A DNA stretch of 64,000 nucleotides from Phycomyces nitens (GCA_022702545.1 JAHRBC010000002.1:4650001-4714000), one strand, 5' to 3'; numbered from the stretch's first letter, positions 46,558 to 58,610 are shown. The notes: generated by a model not told the origin, from the sequence alone. Made by a program: numbers and translations.

Positions 46558-48121
46558 ACTGTCATGCGCCCCAAACTCCTCTGTATCTCTTGGAAGAGGC
46601 GTCGTGGCAAGGCCCACTCATGGACCGGCTTCCTGACTCGGCTCAGTCTGTCGGCAGTGATGTTCTCCACCCCCGCAATATGTGACATCGTCACCTTGAT
46701 GCCCTTCTGCACTCGCAGATTCCAAATCAGCAGGGCCAGTTCCTGCAACAAAGGCGAAGCGGTCCCACCCCACCTCATCGCATATTTGATCGCAGTTATA
46801 TTGTCGCTTTGGATATGTACATGCTTGTGTTGGCAACCGTCGGCATGAAGCTGAAGGGCAAAAGCACTGTCTTCAACTCTCTGGCGTTTATTGACGTGCC
46901 CTTCTCGGCCTCCGTCCAAAATCCCGATGTCCTCATCACGCTGGACGCGACGCCCCAACCTGTGTCCGAAGCATCCACTTGGATGTTGAGGGCTGGACTG
47001 GTTTGAAGTGACTCTTGCACAGGCATCCCGTTGATCGTATGACCATTGGTCAACCACCACTGTAGTTCCATTTGCCCTTCCTTTGTGATAACCGCTCTGC
47101 TCTCCCACCTGCCACTCTGGTGCAGACTCCTTGCAAGGTCCCGTTGCAAGTAGCGGATCCGTATCAAGGCTTCCCCTATAGCCGGCATCATGGCTGTGAA
47201 CTTCCCTATTAGAGAGGCGAGTTGGCGGCAAGTTGGTGAGGATCGCAGTGTCTGCTTGATTTTGTCGCGCAAATTCAGAAACTTGGCCTTGGGCACAGAC
47301 AGCGACATTGTCCGAGTGGAGAACTGGAACCCCAAGAACTCTTGTTGTTGTAATGGGGTGGTGACACTCTTCTTGACGTTTATGATGAAACCCAGAGACT
47401 CCAAGTGCGCCATGGTCTCCCGAGTGTGAATTGTCGACAATTCCTTTGTCTTGGCCACCAAGCAAATGTCGTCAAGATAATACACTAATTGTATACCCTT
47501 GGCCCTCAGAGGTTCCAGGGCAAACCGCATCAATTTGGAGAAAACGTATGGAGCGGCACAGAGTCCAAAGGCTAATGCCTTGAACCGAAAGATCTTGGTC
47601 CGATGGCGGAAACTGAGATATTGGCGTGAGGCAGGGTGAATCGGTACCACCAAATATGCGTCTTTGAGGTCTATTTTTGTCATAAAGTCGCCTGGCGACA
47701 ACAAGTCTCTCAGAGCAGGGACCCCCTCCATCTTGAAATGTTGGATTTGGACGAACGAGTTTATCCTCTTGCAGTCTAGGATCGGTCTCTTCTTGTCCTT
47801 CTCCTGCAGGACAAACATCGGTGACAAGAATTGGTTGTCCTCCAAAGGCGCCTCCTCTATCACCTCCGCAGACAGGAACTTCTGGACTGCCTCTTCCAGG
47901 TCCAAGTCGGCCTCGACTGATATGCTCCGTGGTGGCAAAACCCAAGGCACTGGTGGTGACCTGAATTGGATCTTGTATCCTTCTCCCACTACCGATCTCG
48001 GCCACGATTGTGTTGTCAGGGTTTCCCAGGATTTCACAAATGCTTGGAGGCGCCCACCTGGGGAAATACCATCCTGGAAGCCTGTCGCTTGGGATGGTAT
48101 CTTGGGCGTCTCCGTGCTCAA
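46194..48121 (-). pseudogene. DIRS reverse transcriptase/RNase H with methyltransferase-like tail, frameshifted
   Basis: The RT domain has F-V-L-Q-E-K-D-K-K-R-P-I-L-D, then L-A-F-G-L-C-A-A-P and the catalytic Y-L-D-D-I. RNase H starts with D-A-S-D-T-G-W-G. Then the frame changes near 46850, in a T run after N-A-R-E-L-K-T-V, and RNase H continues in the frame of 46194-47465 with S-D-N-I-T-A and A-D-R-L-S-R. After it follow V-D-A-F-A-S and F-A-H-P-P-W, the region compared with phage adenine methyltransferases in DIRS elements. A single missing T explains the shift, so the copy is nearly intact. Confidence 0.9.
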
Positions 48122-48129
48122 GTGGCACT

Positions 48130-48918
48130 CTACTGTCCTGCTCCCTGAGCTGGGCGGACAGGCTGGTCGTTTCCCGGGCGAGGAGAACTGTTGGTTGGTT
48201 GGAAACCTCCACGGCCTCGGCCACGTCCACGGCCTCTGTCATGGTAACGTCCTCTTGAACCAAACGAGGAGGAGTTAGGGTTGCGACTGGGTGACATGGC
48301 TTTTGCCAGAATGGCTTGCTCGAAATTCGTTGCCTGGAAAGACTTGATAAAGGCTGGATCGTAGGCCAGGTTCTTGTCGTCATCATCCTCTGTACCTCGT
48401 AGGTACTCAGGGACCCCATAGGCCTTATTGAGCCACAGTTTGGCCTCGTCATCGATCTGTTGGGCAGATCCGTATCCATAGACTGCTTGGCGTCGCGCGT
48501 GTTCTGCAAGATTGACCAGTTGGTCATGGGGAACGCCTTCCCCTCCTGCAATGACGGCTTGGATGGCCTCAAACATCCCTGTAGAGGCATCTGCCATCGT
48601 TCGAAGCTTCTCCGAATCCTTGTATCGTGCCTGGACAGCACTGGTTGTGGAGATCGTCCCTTTCCTGATGTCGGCAAGGACTTGCTTGTTGATGGTCGTG
48701 TTCCTGGTCCACCGGCCTCCATCGTACAGGCTTCTGGTATGACTAAACGTGGCACAGAGCTTCTTGAGATTGGGGCGAGGTAGCTCCAGGTCTTCCAGGA
48801 TCTCCTGGGGGAGCTCAGGGGTGAGTTCGAGCTTTCGTTGTTGCTCACTCTCCCACTGTCGCTTAAAAGCGATGAGTTCCTGGATTTCCTGCACTGAAAT
48901 TGAAGGCTCATTGTTCAT
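48130..48918 (-). CDS. DIRS gag-like protein
   Basis: 262 aa. It starts M-N-N-E-P-S-I-S-V with a helical, Glu/Lys/Arg-rich first third. It ends in a Gly/Arg-rich tail (R-G-R-Y-H-D-R-G-R-G-R-G-R) suited to nucleic-acid binding. It is the first ORF of the DIRS element, 9 bp before the RT ORF start. No CCHC knuckle seen. It presumably forms the cytoplasmic particle. Confidence 0.8.
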   Translation of the reverse strand: MNNEPSISVQEIQELIAFKRQWESEQQRKLELTPELPQEILEDLELPRPNLKKLCATFSHTRSLYDGGRWTRNTTINKQVLADIRKGTISTTSAVQARYKDSEKLRTMADASTGMFEAIQAVIAGGEGVPHDQLVNLAEHARRQAVYGYGSAQQIDDEAKLWLNKAYGVPEYLRGTEDDDDKNLAYDPAFIKSFQATNFEQAILAKAMSPSRNPNSSSFGSRGRYHDRGRGRGRGRGGFQPTNSSPRPGNDQPVRPAQGAGQ

Positions 48919-48963
48919 TCTTGATTCTTTAGATAACTTTAATTAAGCCTCGATGCGTGGCTT

Positions 48964-49046
48964 GAAAGAGATAAGGAACTAGAGGGGTAGAGAAAATTTT
49001 GACTATAAAGAATAAAAAGCGTGGCTTAGAAAGCCTAAACCTCATT
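48964..49046. repeat. DIRS right inverted terminal repeat
   Basis: Inverted partner of 44965-45047. The outer tip 49047-49109 is specific to this side and contains GATGGACAATCTGGATTGTC, itself a partial palindrome. Confidence 0.9.
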
Positions 49047-49150
49047 GGAAGGACGGAGTTCCTGATGGACAATCTGGATTGTCTGACACTCCGTCAGGGG
49101 TGGATAGACAATGGTTATTATTGCGCAGTAAATACAAAATTAATACATAC

Positions 49151-49295
49151 TACTCTCAGTTTGTCCAGCCTCTTCAATTCTTGCTCTTTTGGCATGACGC
49201 TGATAATTGCGTCTGGATACCATAGAGAACCCTTCTTGGTTACCATTGCATTTGTTACAGTAACAGGCAGTGTTGTTTTGGGAAGCAGAAGACAT
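49151..49295 (-). CDS. E7 transposase exon 1
   Basis: The start codon at 49295 opens the M-S-S-A-S-Q-N-N segment, and the Cys motif C-Y-C-N-K-C and H-A-K-R-A-R follow, ending at a GTATGT donor. It is separated from exon 2 by the DIRS insertion. The surrounding intron matches the uninterrupted one in E8 (41921-41990), which locates the insertion point exactly. Confidence 0.85.
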
Positions 49296-49584
49296 ATTTT
49301 GTGTGATTCGATTGTAAGATAAAAAAGGAAACAAGTGCTTCATATGTTTTATTTGCTGTCAATTTATAGACAAAAAAAAACTATTGTATTTTACTTGTTT
49401 GCCCGAACCAATAGGATCTGTTAAAAAGTCTTTTTTTATTTGAATAAAAAAAATCTTCTGAGTTGAAAAAAAGGCCTATATTTCCTACACCTTAAAGTAC
49501 TCTTGGTGCACTAGTAATCCAGCCCATTTTTCCAGTGTATATTGATTAATAATGGTTCAAGCAGTGTTTACTTTTAATATTTAC

Positions 49585-49974
49585 TGAGATCTTTGGGTTT
49601 CTGCTATTGCCAATAACATCTCGCAGTTGGATCTCAAAATGACCACTCTGTATAGCCTGTGGACTGGCCAACTGAGAAGCTTCTTGTCTCTTCATTGCAT
49701 CGAAGACAAGACCATCCACGGAAGTCATCATCTTGCTTCCACTATCCTTGAGTGTGCCAACATCATTGCACATGGTTGTCATTTTTTTATCCAAGGTGGA
49801 CAAGAGGTTGACTATGTTATCAAATTCCTCTCTGGAAACTCCAACAATATCTTGTCTAGGAGCAAGAGAAGGACAAACAGGTCCTACACGGCCATTGGTG
49901 ACAGTATTGATCAATGGTCTGGACATTGATCTATTTGCAGATGCATTTCTGGCGGTGTTGATTCTTGGTGCCAT
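49585..49974 (-). CDS. E6 accessory gene, exon 1
   Basis: 390 nt, open, starting M-A-P-R-I-N-T-A-R, with a helical segment (E-E-F-D-N-I-V-N-L-L-S-T-L) and a GTAAAT donor at its end. Exons 2-4 are at 30925-31651 on the other side of E7. All family members have exon 1 in this place, starting with a basic N-terminus. Confidence 0.75.
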
Positions 49975-49992
49975 TTTCTTAATTATTCAATA

Positions 49993-51494
49993 AATAAATC
50001 AGCATATATAATATATTTTGATAGACCATTATAAACTTACATGATAAAGAAGATGGTGGTTAGAGTTATTGAAAGAGTAAAGAAGTATATGTAGATATTA
50101 ATAAGAATATAATAGAATCTATTGTACTTTGTTTATAAACCAAGATGGAGTCAAATTCCTATTAATATATAAACCAAAACCTTTTTCTTGGGCACTTTCA
50201 ATGTATAATTAACATGCCTCTCTGATTTCAAAGCAAGAGAGAATGACCATGCGTATTTCAGGGGGCATAGATATTTTAATAATTATTTTTATTTTCTATT
50301 CTTTTATCCCTTTTCTGCTCTTTAACACTATGTAAGTATATTGTCTAAAATTCGCGCACCTTACATTATATATACATAGGATGGCAAAGACGAGATTTCT
50401 TTTATACAAAAGGTAATTACTATCAATCATATTCTTTACACGTTGGTCATGTCTCTTCCCATAATATTTTCAAATAGCCGCGGCTTGCCATGATATCATT
50501 TTATAATCCATGTTTATCAAAAAAGTTATTATTGCACCCATGTATGTATTTCTTCCTTTCTTTACTTTCTCATTTATAAAAAAGACATTGCTCTAACATG
50601 ATTGCAGTTTACATTGTATACTCTTAGTAAACCAAATATCCATTTATTCAACTGCCAAAGGTATGTATTTTCAACTATTTCTCTTGTTAAAAATATTTTT
50701 CTAATATCAATTATAGTATATCCATGCCCAAATGTATCCATTATTATGAGCATATGAATATATATTGGCTTGTTTATATCAGTATACTCTTGTTTCTTTC
50801 ATTTAATGAAATACCCGATTGCCAAGTAAGTACCTTGCCTTTCAATTCTATCAAATGCTATAACAAAAATTCTAAAATGCGCTCTTTTATTCAATTGCTA
50901 GACTATAAAACTTGGTCAGGTAAATATAATCAGAATCCATGTTCTTCAGGTAGGAAATAAAATATGGTCTGCAAGAACCATTAGATGTATTATTAGAATA
51001 AGACCATGTAGTCCAGAGCAAGAGATTATATTATTACTAGTGCTTTTACAAATAAAAATATTATAATAAAATATAAAAAATTATTATATCCTACCAAAAC
51101 AAAATCAATATCAAATGTGTTTTTTTAAAAATCCAATCAATACCAGGTGTTGTTGAAGCAATTGATCCAATAAAATAAATCAATAGGCAGCCGAAACCAC
51201 CTAGTATTGAAAAAATAACAGCCCTCTCAAATCCAGGTGGTTTATAAATGGGGTTTTTTAGTAATCTATATTTGTAATTTTACAGATACTTGGCTTTCAA
51301 TTAAGGTTTGCACACAGATAATGTACCTAAGCTCCCTTTCATAATGACAAAGTAATCAATACCATTTGGGCAAAAATCCAATATTATGTCAGCTAGGTAT
51401 TCTATAATATTATGCTGTCAAATATTATTATGTTACATAATATCCCAATAACCAACACCTGTTATTTCCATGATTTGCATATATTTTTCCAGTG
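49993..51494 (+). other. E6 third unit and right arm
   Basis: Plus-strand exons are visible at 50380-50412, 50478-50541, 50608-50660, 50717-50825 and 50902-50919. They are separated by introns with GTAATT, GTATGT, GTATGT and GTAAGT donors and TAG/CAG acceptors, 56-76 nt long. Exon number and order match the E7 unit, but the sequence differs. No frame is open throughout. It is divergent from the accessory exon 1 at 49974. Confidence 0.45.
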
Positions 51495-51497
51495 TAC

Positions 51498-52422
51498 ATT
51501 GCCCATCTAGACTAATCATGGTCAGTTACATGTGCCGGTGCCATCTTGCAAGTTATTCTGATTGTCTCTTTCTATCCTGTAGACCTCTTCCACTTGTACA
51601 GCCTATTATATGGTGCCATCATCAGTGCCAGGGTAAATAAAATCTTTTCGTGTCAAATTTCTTTTTTTCTCAACGTTTGTTATTCTACAATAGGCCGCCA
51701 CCATCACTGTCTACCCTATCTGCCTCCTTCATCATCTACGACTGGTTATCATAATGGTAATGCCGTTTCTTGGTCTTTGTGCTTTTCCCTAATATTATTC
51801 TGGCTATTTACTAATACTTTTCTATATTCTTAAAAAGTTATTGTTGGCCGCCATATACCATCCCTCTACTATAATCGCCAACTCTGTTTTTGGTATGTAA
51901 ATCGATTTTTCTATCACTCAATTCACGCATATTAATTTATTTTATCCCATCTCTAGTCAATCTAATCATACAAGATGCCATGCTGCACAACTCAGCCCCT
52001 CTTTGCCCATTCTTATCCAATCCTTGCAATGTAAGTATAATATCCCTTGCATCTTGAATAGCACCCGCACTTTTGAATATATGTCACTAATATAACTTTT
52101 ATTATATCAGAATACTACTGCAACCACCCAAATTGCTGCCGGACCCTATTTTCAGGTATTGTTCAGTAGAGAAGTATCTGATCCAAGTAATATCAAATAG
52201 GCTGGTAGAAGCGGCAAGGATAGACAGTAATAGTATTAGAGCTTGTATATAGAACCATTCTATTCTTTCCAATAAACACAAATATAAACCATAAACCTTT
52301 TAAGTATGGGGTATAAAATGATGGAAAGAGTAATTATTGCTTGATTATACAATAATGAGTTTCAAAGAGTGGTCAATACTGGCAGTTTGAATGGGTAAAC
52401 AATAATAAACCCTCACTATTAG
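51498..52422 (+). other. E5 right segment with the rest of its third unit
   Basis: Continues the E5 unit that begins near 27456. Joining 27486 to 51498 rebuilds an exon of about 71 nt that aligns with the first visible E7 exon, including GCCCATCTAGAC against GGCCATCTAGAC. Further exons, at about 51583-51632, 51694-51754, 51837-51891, 51957-52030 and 52112 onward, have GT-AG introns. Near the end it reads V-E-K-Y-L-I-Q-V and N-R-L-V-E-A-A-R, matching V-E-K-Y-S-I-Q-I and N-R-V-E-T-A-R in the E7/E8 sequence in one frame. Cut by E9 at 52422/52423. Confidence 0.5.
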
Positions 52423-53936
52423 CACTGCAAAAAATATGTTACTGTACATATGTTCAAGGATGTTTAATTCTGAGTAAGATTTAAATCGAATTCCGGAATC
52501 TAATATAACTTGATTTTGTTAGCTATATAATATGTCTCATATGGAATGAGTGCAGGATTCTGAACCCATAATTCTCTATAGACAGACATATAGTTTCTTA
52601 ACACAGCTGAATACTTTAACAACAACCAAACTTCATGTTTTTGCACTACGTTACATTTATCTATTGTTTTAAAAGCCAAAATACAATGGACTAAAATTAG
52701 ATTTTGGGATGGAAGTATACTTGAATACGTTTTAAAAGAACATTATTGGACATTACAATCAATTATTTAGTTTCCAAGTATACTTGAATCCATTTTAAAA
52801 TCGTTTTATTGGACATAATATTCTGGATAAATGATAAAATTTTTATTTGATAGAACAGAATAGAAGAATACTTCTTTTAAATATGTTGTGGCAAATGGTT
52901 TACCAAAAAATTTATTTCATAAAAATATTTTGTAAATACTATAATATCTATTGCAATATATCTCTGTCTATAATATGGATTACTATACAATTAATACTAC
53001 AACATACCTTTTCATTAGATAATAGAACAATATAGATAGATACTTTACAATCATGACATATAAACCAATCGCACATTTTGATATCTATTAAAATAAAATT
53101 ATATAATAAAAAATATGATTAATAATTTGATATCATTGTATAAATATATTTGAATATTTATCCACTTACCATTATTATAAAAATATCAGGGGGAATTATA
53201 TAAAGATACTATATAGCATGATCTTGATATTAAATGTTAATAAAAAATAAATTTGTATAGAAATGCTACTTGCCAAGCAAATTATAATCTATGGGATTTC
53301 AGTATTTGATGACTATATTGCAATACTTAGATGACCTTACATAGATACTAAAAATAAAATGTGAGTAAGAAAATAAAGATATATTTCTTTAAGTAGACAT
53401 ACCATATGCTTATTATTTAAAAATCCCGTTATTGTAAACAAATAGTAAAATCTGTAATAGGGTAGTTAGCAAGTAAATAAAATCTTTATCAATTGATTTA
53501 CCTTTTTATAATGAAAAGAGAACTAGTATGTGTATCTTTCATTATTAAATAAGCATCTACAATATTATAATTGTATTAGAGTAATGTAAAATATAATGTA
53601 AAATCACACACCATGACATACTACAAGTGCAAGTAATAAACAGAGAAAAAGAGAAAAAATAAAAAAAATGAAAACAAAAATGTTTAAATAAAAATTATTT
53701 TCACCTCATAATTGAGGCAATTAAAATAATGCGGCCAAACTGGATTACAATATTTATTATGATATTAAACTTCCAAGATGTTCTTTGTATTTAAAAAAGT
53801 TTTTATTAAATAAGTCTTCTTTCTCTGCTCTCAAGTTACCAAGAATATTACTATCTCTTATATCTTATCATGTATGTAAACTATCCAAAAAATCAATATA
53901 AATTAATAAAAAAAAATTAATATTTCTATAAAGAAA
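52423..53936 (-). other. E9 left arm: putative third unit
   Basis: Very AT-rich with no ORF. Minus-strand donors (exon G followed by GTAAGT, GTAAAT, GTATGT, GTGAAA) occur near 53172, 53404, 53502 and 53713, comparable to E3. I cannot assign exons with confidence. Confidence 0.3.
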
Positions 53937-55203
53937 ATGCCATCCAACACTCCCAGAACTCCAGGACACCGAACCCGAATGAATGCAGAGGCTACAGCCT
54001 CTCACCAGGTTCAGGCTGGTAGAATTGACAATCGTCAGATTGCTCAAAGAGTCCCACCTGTTGCCAATGAAGACCAGCAGTACGAGGCAATAATTGGCAT
54101 GCTGAATGGTGTCAATAGCAACATGGTAGCTGTCAACAATAAGCTTGGCATGCTTATTGACAGTCAGGGCAAGACTCACCAGGCTGTAGGTGCATTGGCC
54201 GATGCCCATGCAAACAATGTGATTCAACAACAATTGGCTGTTCCAATTGCAATTGCTCCTTCCTCAGCCCCCTCCAAACATGCTAGGTATTACTGGAATG
54301 GGTGATATTATCCTGGTAAGAGCCACTTGTTATATAATATAATATGACACTATTAAATAAATTATATTTAGGAATTGATCAGTGACAAGATGTGGAAGAA
54401 AGACTTCCCATCCAATGATCTATCTCTGATTGCTGAAAATGAAAGCAAAAAGAGGTGGAATAAGGATGAGCAGATCAACCACCCGGACAATGTTGCTGTC
54501 ATCAACTACTTGAAAGAGTATATTCTTTCCCAGCCCCGTGCTGCTGGTTTTTGGCCTGGTATGGTAGTTGCCAAAATAAAAAATAACTACAAGACCTACC
54601 ATCGGTATGCCAATATGACAATTGAGCAGGCAGAAGTCAAGAAGCGTAAAGGACAATCGAGCAGCCGTATTTCAGAGGTTTGTAATAGCAGGTTTATAAT
54701 AATTAAATATTTTATTTGTCTTTTATGCTTATTTAAAAAAAAACTAGATCTGCTCTCGTCATAAAGATTTTTATGAAAGTAACTGGAGACTTGTTGATGA
54801 GGAGATGGGTCGTGCTGCAGACAATTTTGGAGAAATGGCCTACAGCAATCTTCTTCAGAAGGAAGCAATGTCAGATGGTGAATCTGGGGATGAGGAGATT
54901 GCTGTTGGCTATACAGTACGTGTTTTGAAAGTTGCTCGTCCCAGCTGGCGAAGTGAGGAGGTAAATATCTTTTATAAAAGACAATATAATTTAGTATAAG
55001 AGGAAAAAACAAAACTAATAAAATAAACGTAGTTCAACAAACTCTTGGCAGTCATTGACCATATGACAAAAGAACGTGACTTGGGTAAATCCAAAATGAA
55101 GTCAAAGCCAAGAATGCCCCGATACCAAAGAACGGTCAAGGTTACTCCTGTTCCCAGTAACCTTGCATTGTCATTGCCACCCTGGGCCGTTAACAGTGAA
55201 TAA
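53937..55203 (+). pseudogene. E9 accessory gene, one frameshift
   Basis: Exons 53937-54315, 54372-54677 (306 nt), 54748-54960 and 55033-55203. It is closest to the E3 gene: both share S-Q-P-R-A-A-G-F-W-P and V-V-A-K-I-K-N-N-Y, and both have a 171-nt exon 4. Exon 1 is 379 nt, one more than a multiple of three. The frame shifts at a run of C's near 54270, after which A-P-S-S-A-P-S continues into a stop instead of the expected I-I-L before the donor. The remaining exons are open. Confidence 0.75.
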
Positions 55204-55280
55204 ATAATTTTTCACTATATCTCTATGCTTAATAACAACTGTTGAAGACTTAATTAATATGAAGATAAAGGTAGATATAT

Positions 55281-58200
55281 TTAAAAATTAAAAATAGATT
55301 TTTTGGGCAAAGGAATTACAATTTTCTTGGTTTTATAGTCAAGTATGGCCACAGGCATGAGAATATGATGGATGGGCAACACGCTCTGAAAATCCAATGG
55401 TGAAAAAGTGTCCTGGTGAATTTCAGTACCTTCAAACTCTCTACTGATGTCAGAGGTGGTTTTGTACCATTTGACAAAAGCAAAGGTATGTTGGCTGTTG
55501 TGGCGCATGGGAGATGTTGTTGATATTGGACTAAAAGCATGTATAAAAATATATTGGATTTCTCCAACGTATGCATATACTGCATTTGTCCTGTTCTCCA
55601 CAAACAATGCCTGAATATATGAGCCCCGTTTGTTGCCGTTGGAACCTTTGAACACCTGCCCAAGAATGTTGATTGACTTTAGCATCATGATCCAGTCATT
55701 TACAAATGCAGAGCTTGCCATGCTCTCTTTGCAACTCGAAATGTTCTTGTCATTGTATGCGACTTGATAGTATTCCACAAGACAATCATACTCTGACTTT
55801 GACATTGGTAACAAAGGTTTTGTTGCAAACGGAAATACAGACGGTGGCAGTGGCTCATTCCCTTTGATTGCCATTGATAGGTCTTGTGCGGCATTCAAGA
55901 ACTCAGGAAGAGAAAACAAATGGTGTTGGCTTGCATGGTTTCCTTGTTTGCTATTAGGCTCTAATTATTTTCTGAATATATCAAGAAAGGTATGTGAATC
56001 AACAGATTGAAGAATATGCTGTGCAAAGTCATCCTTATGCGATTCTTCCACAAACTTCTTCATATACGTCAACTCAAATCCATTTTTCTTGTTGGTGTGG
56101 AAGTTTTTGAGGATGCCATTATACCGCTCAAAACTGAAAAGCCAGTATCCATAGACGGGCCCAAAATCCTTGATCGTTTTTGATAGATGGAGATGCAGAT
56201 GCATGTTCGGTGACAACAAATCAGCATTGTAGATAGACTCACACCCTTGGCAAAAATCCTGGAGATATTGGTGTGCCATGCTAATTTCTTCTTGTGTGAT
56301 ACTAGGCTTTACCAGGAGTCGGCATACATCAACAAAAAGGATCCAGTTCCTGAAATTCCTTTCTGGAAGGACACCCTTCAATGCCACGGGTGAGTATGCC
56401 AGGCACCATGACTTCCACTCGTCTGCCTTCATGAAGGGGAACCCCTTCCCAATCTTTGTCTTTAATGTCGTGTAGTCTGGCGGCAATACCATCTTTTCCA
56501 CCATCTTCTGCATGGCAACAAGACTCTTATCATTGACTAGACCATCTGCAACCCATCTCTCCATCATCCTCTTGGCAGTGCCTAAGAAGAGATTGTGCAT
56601 TGGATCAATGATTGTGCAGCGGACAACGTCAAAGTACTGGAGATGATGCAGTTCGGACCAGTGAACACCACTGGCAACTTCAAGGCGCTGCCTCTCAGCT
56701 TGAGTGGCTGCATTTCTCCAGACCTCAGCATCCTTATGATTATCATCTCTAGTGCGAAGGAGCCACTTTGAGGAATCAAATCCAGAATAATCAACGGAGC
56801 TTGTGCCAGCTAACCGAGTGAACCGACGATTACACTTATGACAAGCATTTGTACTCGTATGGGAGGTGAACCCACATACTTTCCTTGCGGCGGGAATGTC
56901 ACATGCAACCAGAAAGAGAGCGGCACGGACAGTTGCACCAGATGGGCATTGGTAAGTTTTCATTCGAATTCCTTTGTAGAGATCCTCCAACTCATTGACC
57001 AGTGGTTTGAGATAGTGATTTATCTCTGAGGTTTTCGCTTCTCTGGGTCCAGGCATTAATCCAACAAGGATCACATTCTCTTTCTTGAATCTGATATCCC
57101 GTGGAAGATTGTTGATTGCAAGGTAGATGGCGCCACAAGAATATGTTACACCATCAAATGGTTGAAACCAGTCAATGTTCAATGTCAACATGAGAGATCG
57201 CTCACTGTCAACAAAGGGGTTCCATTTACATCAGCCAATTTGTTCCACATTTTCCCATCATACACGTCAAACATCATGCCCTCTGCCTTTGGGCCACGAT
57301 TCCATGAGTTGATCAAATCTTCAAATCCAGGGCGGTGGAAGAACTTCTGGAGAGAATTTTTGAGGGAATGGTAAACATATGTCTTTTTTGGGATTCTTGA
57401 TACAGAACCAGACACAAAAAGTGGGTTGCCACACACAGAGTTTTTCCCAAACTTGTCAAAGATACAATGAGATGGAGCGGCCAAATCGTTCTCATATACT
57501 TTATGGCACTCAGAGCAAGAAATATACTTTGTGATACCATTTGTCAAAGTGTCCATACCAGCCAGCTTTTTGAGTCCAGGAACACTGACAGGAAGGCGGA
57601 ATGGATCAAAAAACAATGCAAGGATCTTGTTCACAATGGTAATCAAGACGACTGCACCTTCATCAACAACATACAAAGATACAAAGAGTGCGATGTTGAT
57701 CACAATGAAACGGTGAATGAAATTTAATTTCAAGATGGATTCTGAAGAATAATCTATTACAAGGAGTATTAATTTATGAGAGTTTGTTTAAGGGCCTGAT
57801 ATTGATTATTATTATACAAACCTTCATCTTCAAGTATCTCACAGTCACTGTTTTCATCATCTTCATCTTCTTCCTCAGAGCTATCATTACCAGGATCTTG
57901 TTCTTCAAACCCAAAGACAGAATCTGCCTTGGAAAAAGGTAGGCTTCTTGTCATCTCGGCTCTAGTTTCTTCAAAAGAGATCGGGCCTATAAAATCAAAA
58001 TATTAGCCCTAAACAGCCAATGAAAAATAAATTATTCTTACCATTGCACTCATAATCAACTTCGGCTTCATATTGTTCACTCTGAGAAAGCTCTGCATTA
58101 TCAATTGCAATGGAATCAAGTACATAACTGGTTGTCTCAGTTGCTTTATTACAAGATAATAAAATATAAACATTATTTTGCTGAATATTAGAAATTAAAT

Positions 58201-58360
58201 TTTTTATCTTACATCTTTGGGCAACCAATTTGTTTTCATTATCTTTTTTCAAATGACGGTTGAAAGTTTGGAGAGACAACATATCATATCCACCTTCTTT
58301 ATTTTTGCACATGGAGCATCTGCACTCCTTTTTAGTTCTTGAGTTGCGTGTGGGAGCCAT
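55281..58360 (-). pseudogene. E9 Tnp2-like transposase, frameshift plus stop
   Basis: Start M-A-P-T-R-N-S-R-T at 58360 with C-R-C-S-M-C. Acidic exon near 57800-57950. Zinc ribbon (C-S-E-C-H-K-V-Y) and catalytic exon 57733-55281. The frame changes near 57215 in a T run just before S-L-M-L-T-L-N-I-D-W-F-Q. An in-frame TAA lies at 55965-55967, in the linker before the C-terminal domain. The C-terminal domain (S-Y-I-Q-A-L-F, Q-H-T-F-A-F-V-K-W) is open. Confidence 0.85.
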
Positions 58361-58610
58361 TGTTAAATAAAATGTTTATAATTATGTTTAGCAGTAAAGA
58401 AAAGGAGTTCAAAGAATAGTTTATTACACTTTAATTGAGTTTGACTTTGACATCTAAAGGTACACAACGGTTTTTAGCCAATGGTGATGGCCAAACCATT
58501 ATTGAAATGGATTTTATAAAAAAATATCTGAATTACAATTTTATCTTTTCTGGGACACAGAACTTCAACATACTGTACATATGTAAAGTAACACCATTTT
58601 TGCAGTGTAG

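Larger units (their letters stand above)
44936..49112 (-). mobile_element. DIRS-type tyrosine-recombinase retrotransposon
   Basis: The order on the minus strand is gag-like ORF, RT/RNase H with a methyltransferase-like tail, then tyrosine recombinase. An 83-bp inverted repeat (44965-45047 and 48964-49046, about one mismatch) lies inside unlike outer tips of about 30 and 65 bp. An internal complementary region (45124-45231) matches both outer tips. There is no long TSD; the trinucleotide AAT is shared at both junctions (44933-44935 and 49110-49112). It is inserted in intron 1 of the E7 transposase gene, 4177 bp long. Confidence 0.95.
31662..49537 (-). mobile_element. E7: main-family CACTA element, split by E8 and a DIRS element
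   Basis: The left TIR begins CACTGGAAAAACGGGCTTG at 31662. The right TIR, read on the minus strand from 49537, begins CACTGGAAAAATGGGCTGG. TATA lies on both sides (31658-31661 and 49538-49541), so the TSD is 4 bp, or 2 bp TA; the other copies have 3 bp. Its own DNA is 31662-34962, 42384-44935 and 49113-49537, about 6.3 kb. Both genes were open before the later insertions. Confidence 0.85.
27487..51494 (+). mobile_element. E6: main-family CACTA element, split by E7
   Basis: The left TIR begins CACTGCAAAAATGG at 27487. The right TIR, read on the minus strand from 51494, begins CACTGGAAAAATAT. It is flanked by the 3-bp TSD TAC (27484-27486 and 51495-51497). Its own DNA is 27487-31661 plus about 49542-51494, about 6.1 kb, equal to E3 and E9. 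It sits in an exon-like part of the E5 third unit and was itself hit by E7 in intron 1 of its accessory gene. Confidence 0.85.
52423..58607 (-). mobile_element. E9: complete-length CACTA element, main family
   Basis: Left TIR CACTGCAAAAAATATG at 52423. Right TIR, read on the minus strand from 58607, CACTGCAAAAATGGTG. TSD TAG at 52420-52422 and 58608-58610. Length 6185 bp. The two ends share more subterminal sequence than in the other copies (GTTACT then ACATATGT), about 35 bp in all. It carries the usual left arm, an accessory gene on plus and a transposase on minus, both broken. Confidence 0.9.

Noticed and set aside
46809..48278. Several plus-strand ORFs opposite the DIRS genes
   Set aside because: They are antisense to strongly supported gag, RT and RNase H frames and have no motif of their own.
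47472..48911. A 479-codon minus-strand ORF in the DIRS element
   Set aside because: It overlaps the gag and RT ORFs in another frame and shows no RT, RNase H or gag motif; it is a shadow of GC-richer coding DNA.
51546..51833. Apparent membrane-protein gene right of E6
   Set aside because: It aligns exon by exon with the third unit of E7 and continues an exon from 27456-27486; it belongs to E5, and the hydrophobic frame runs through predicted introns.
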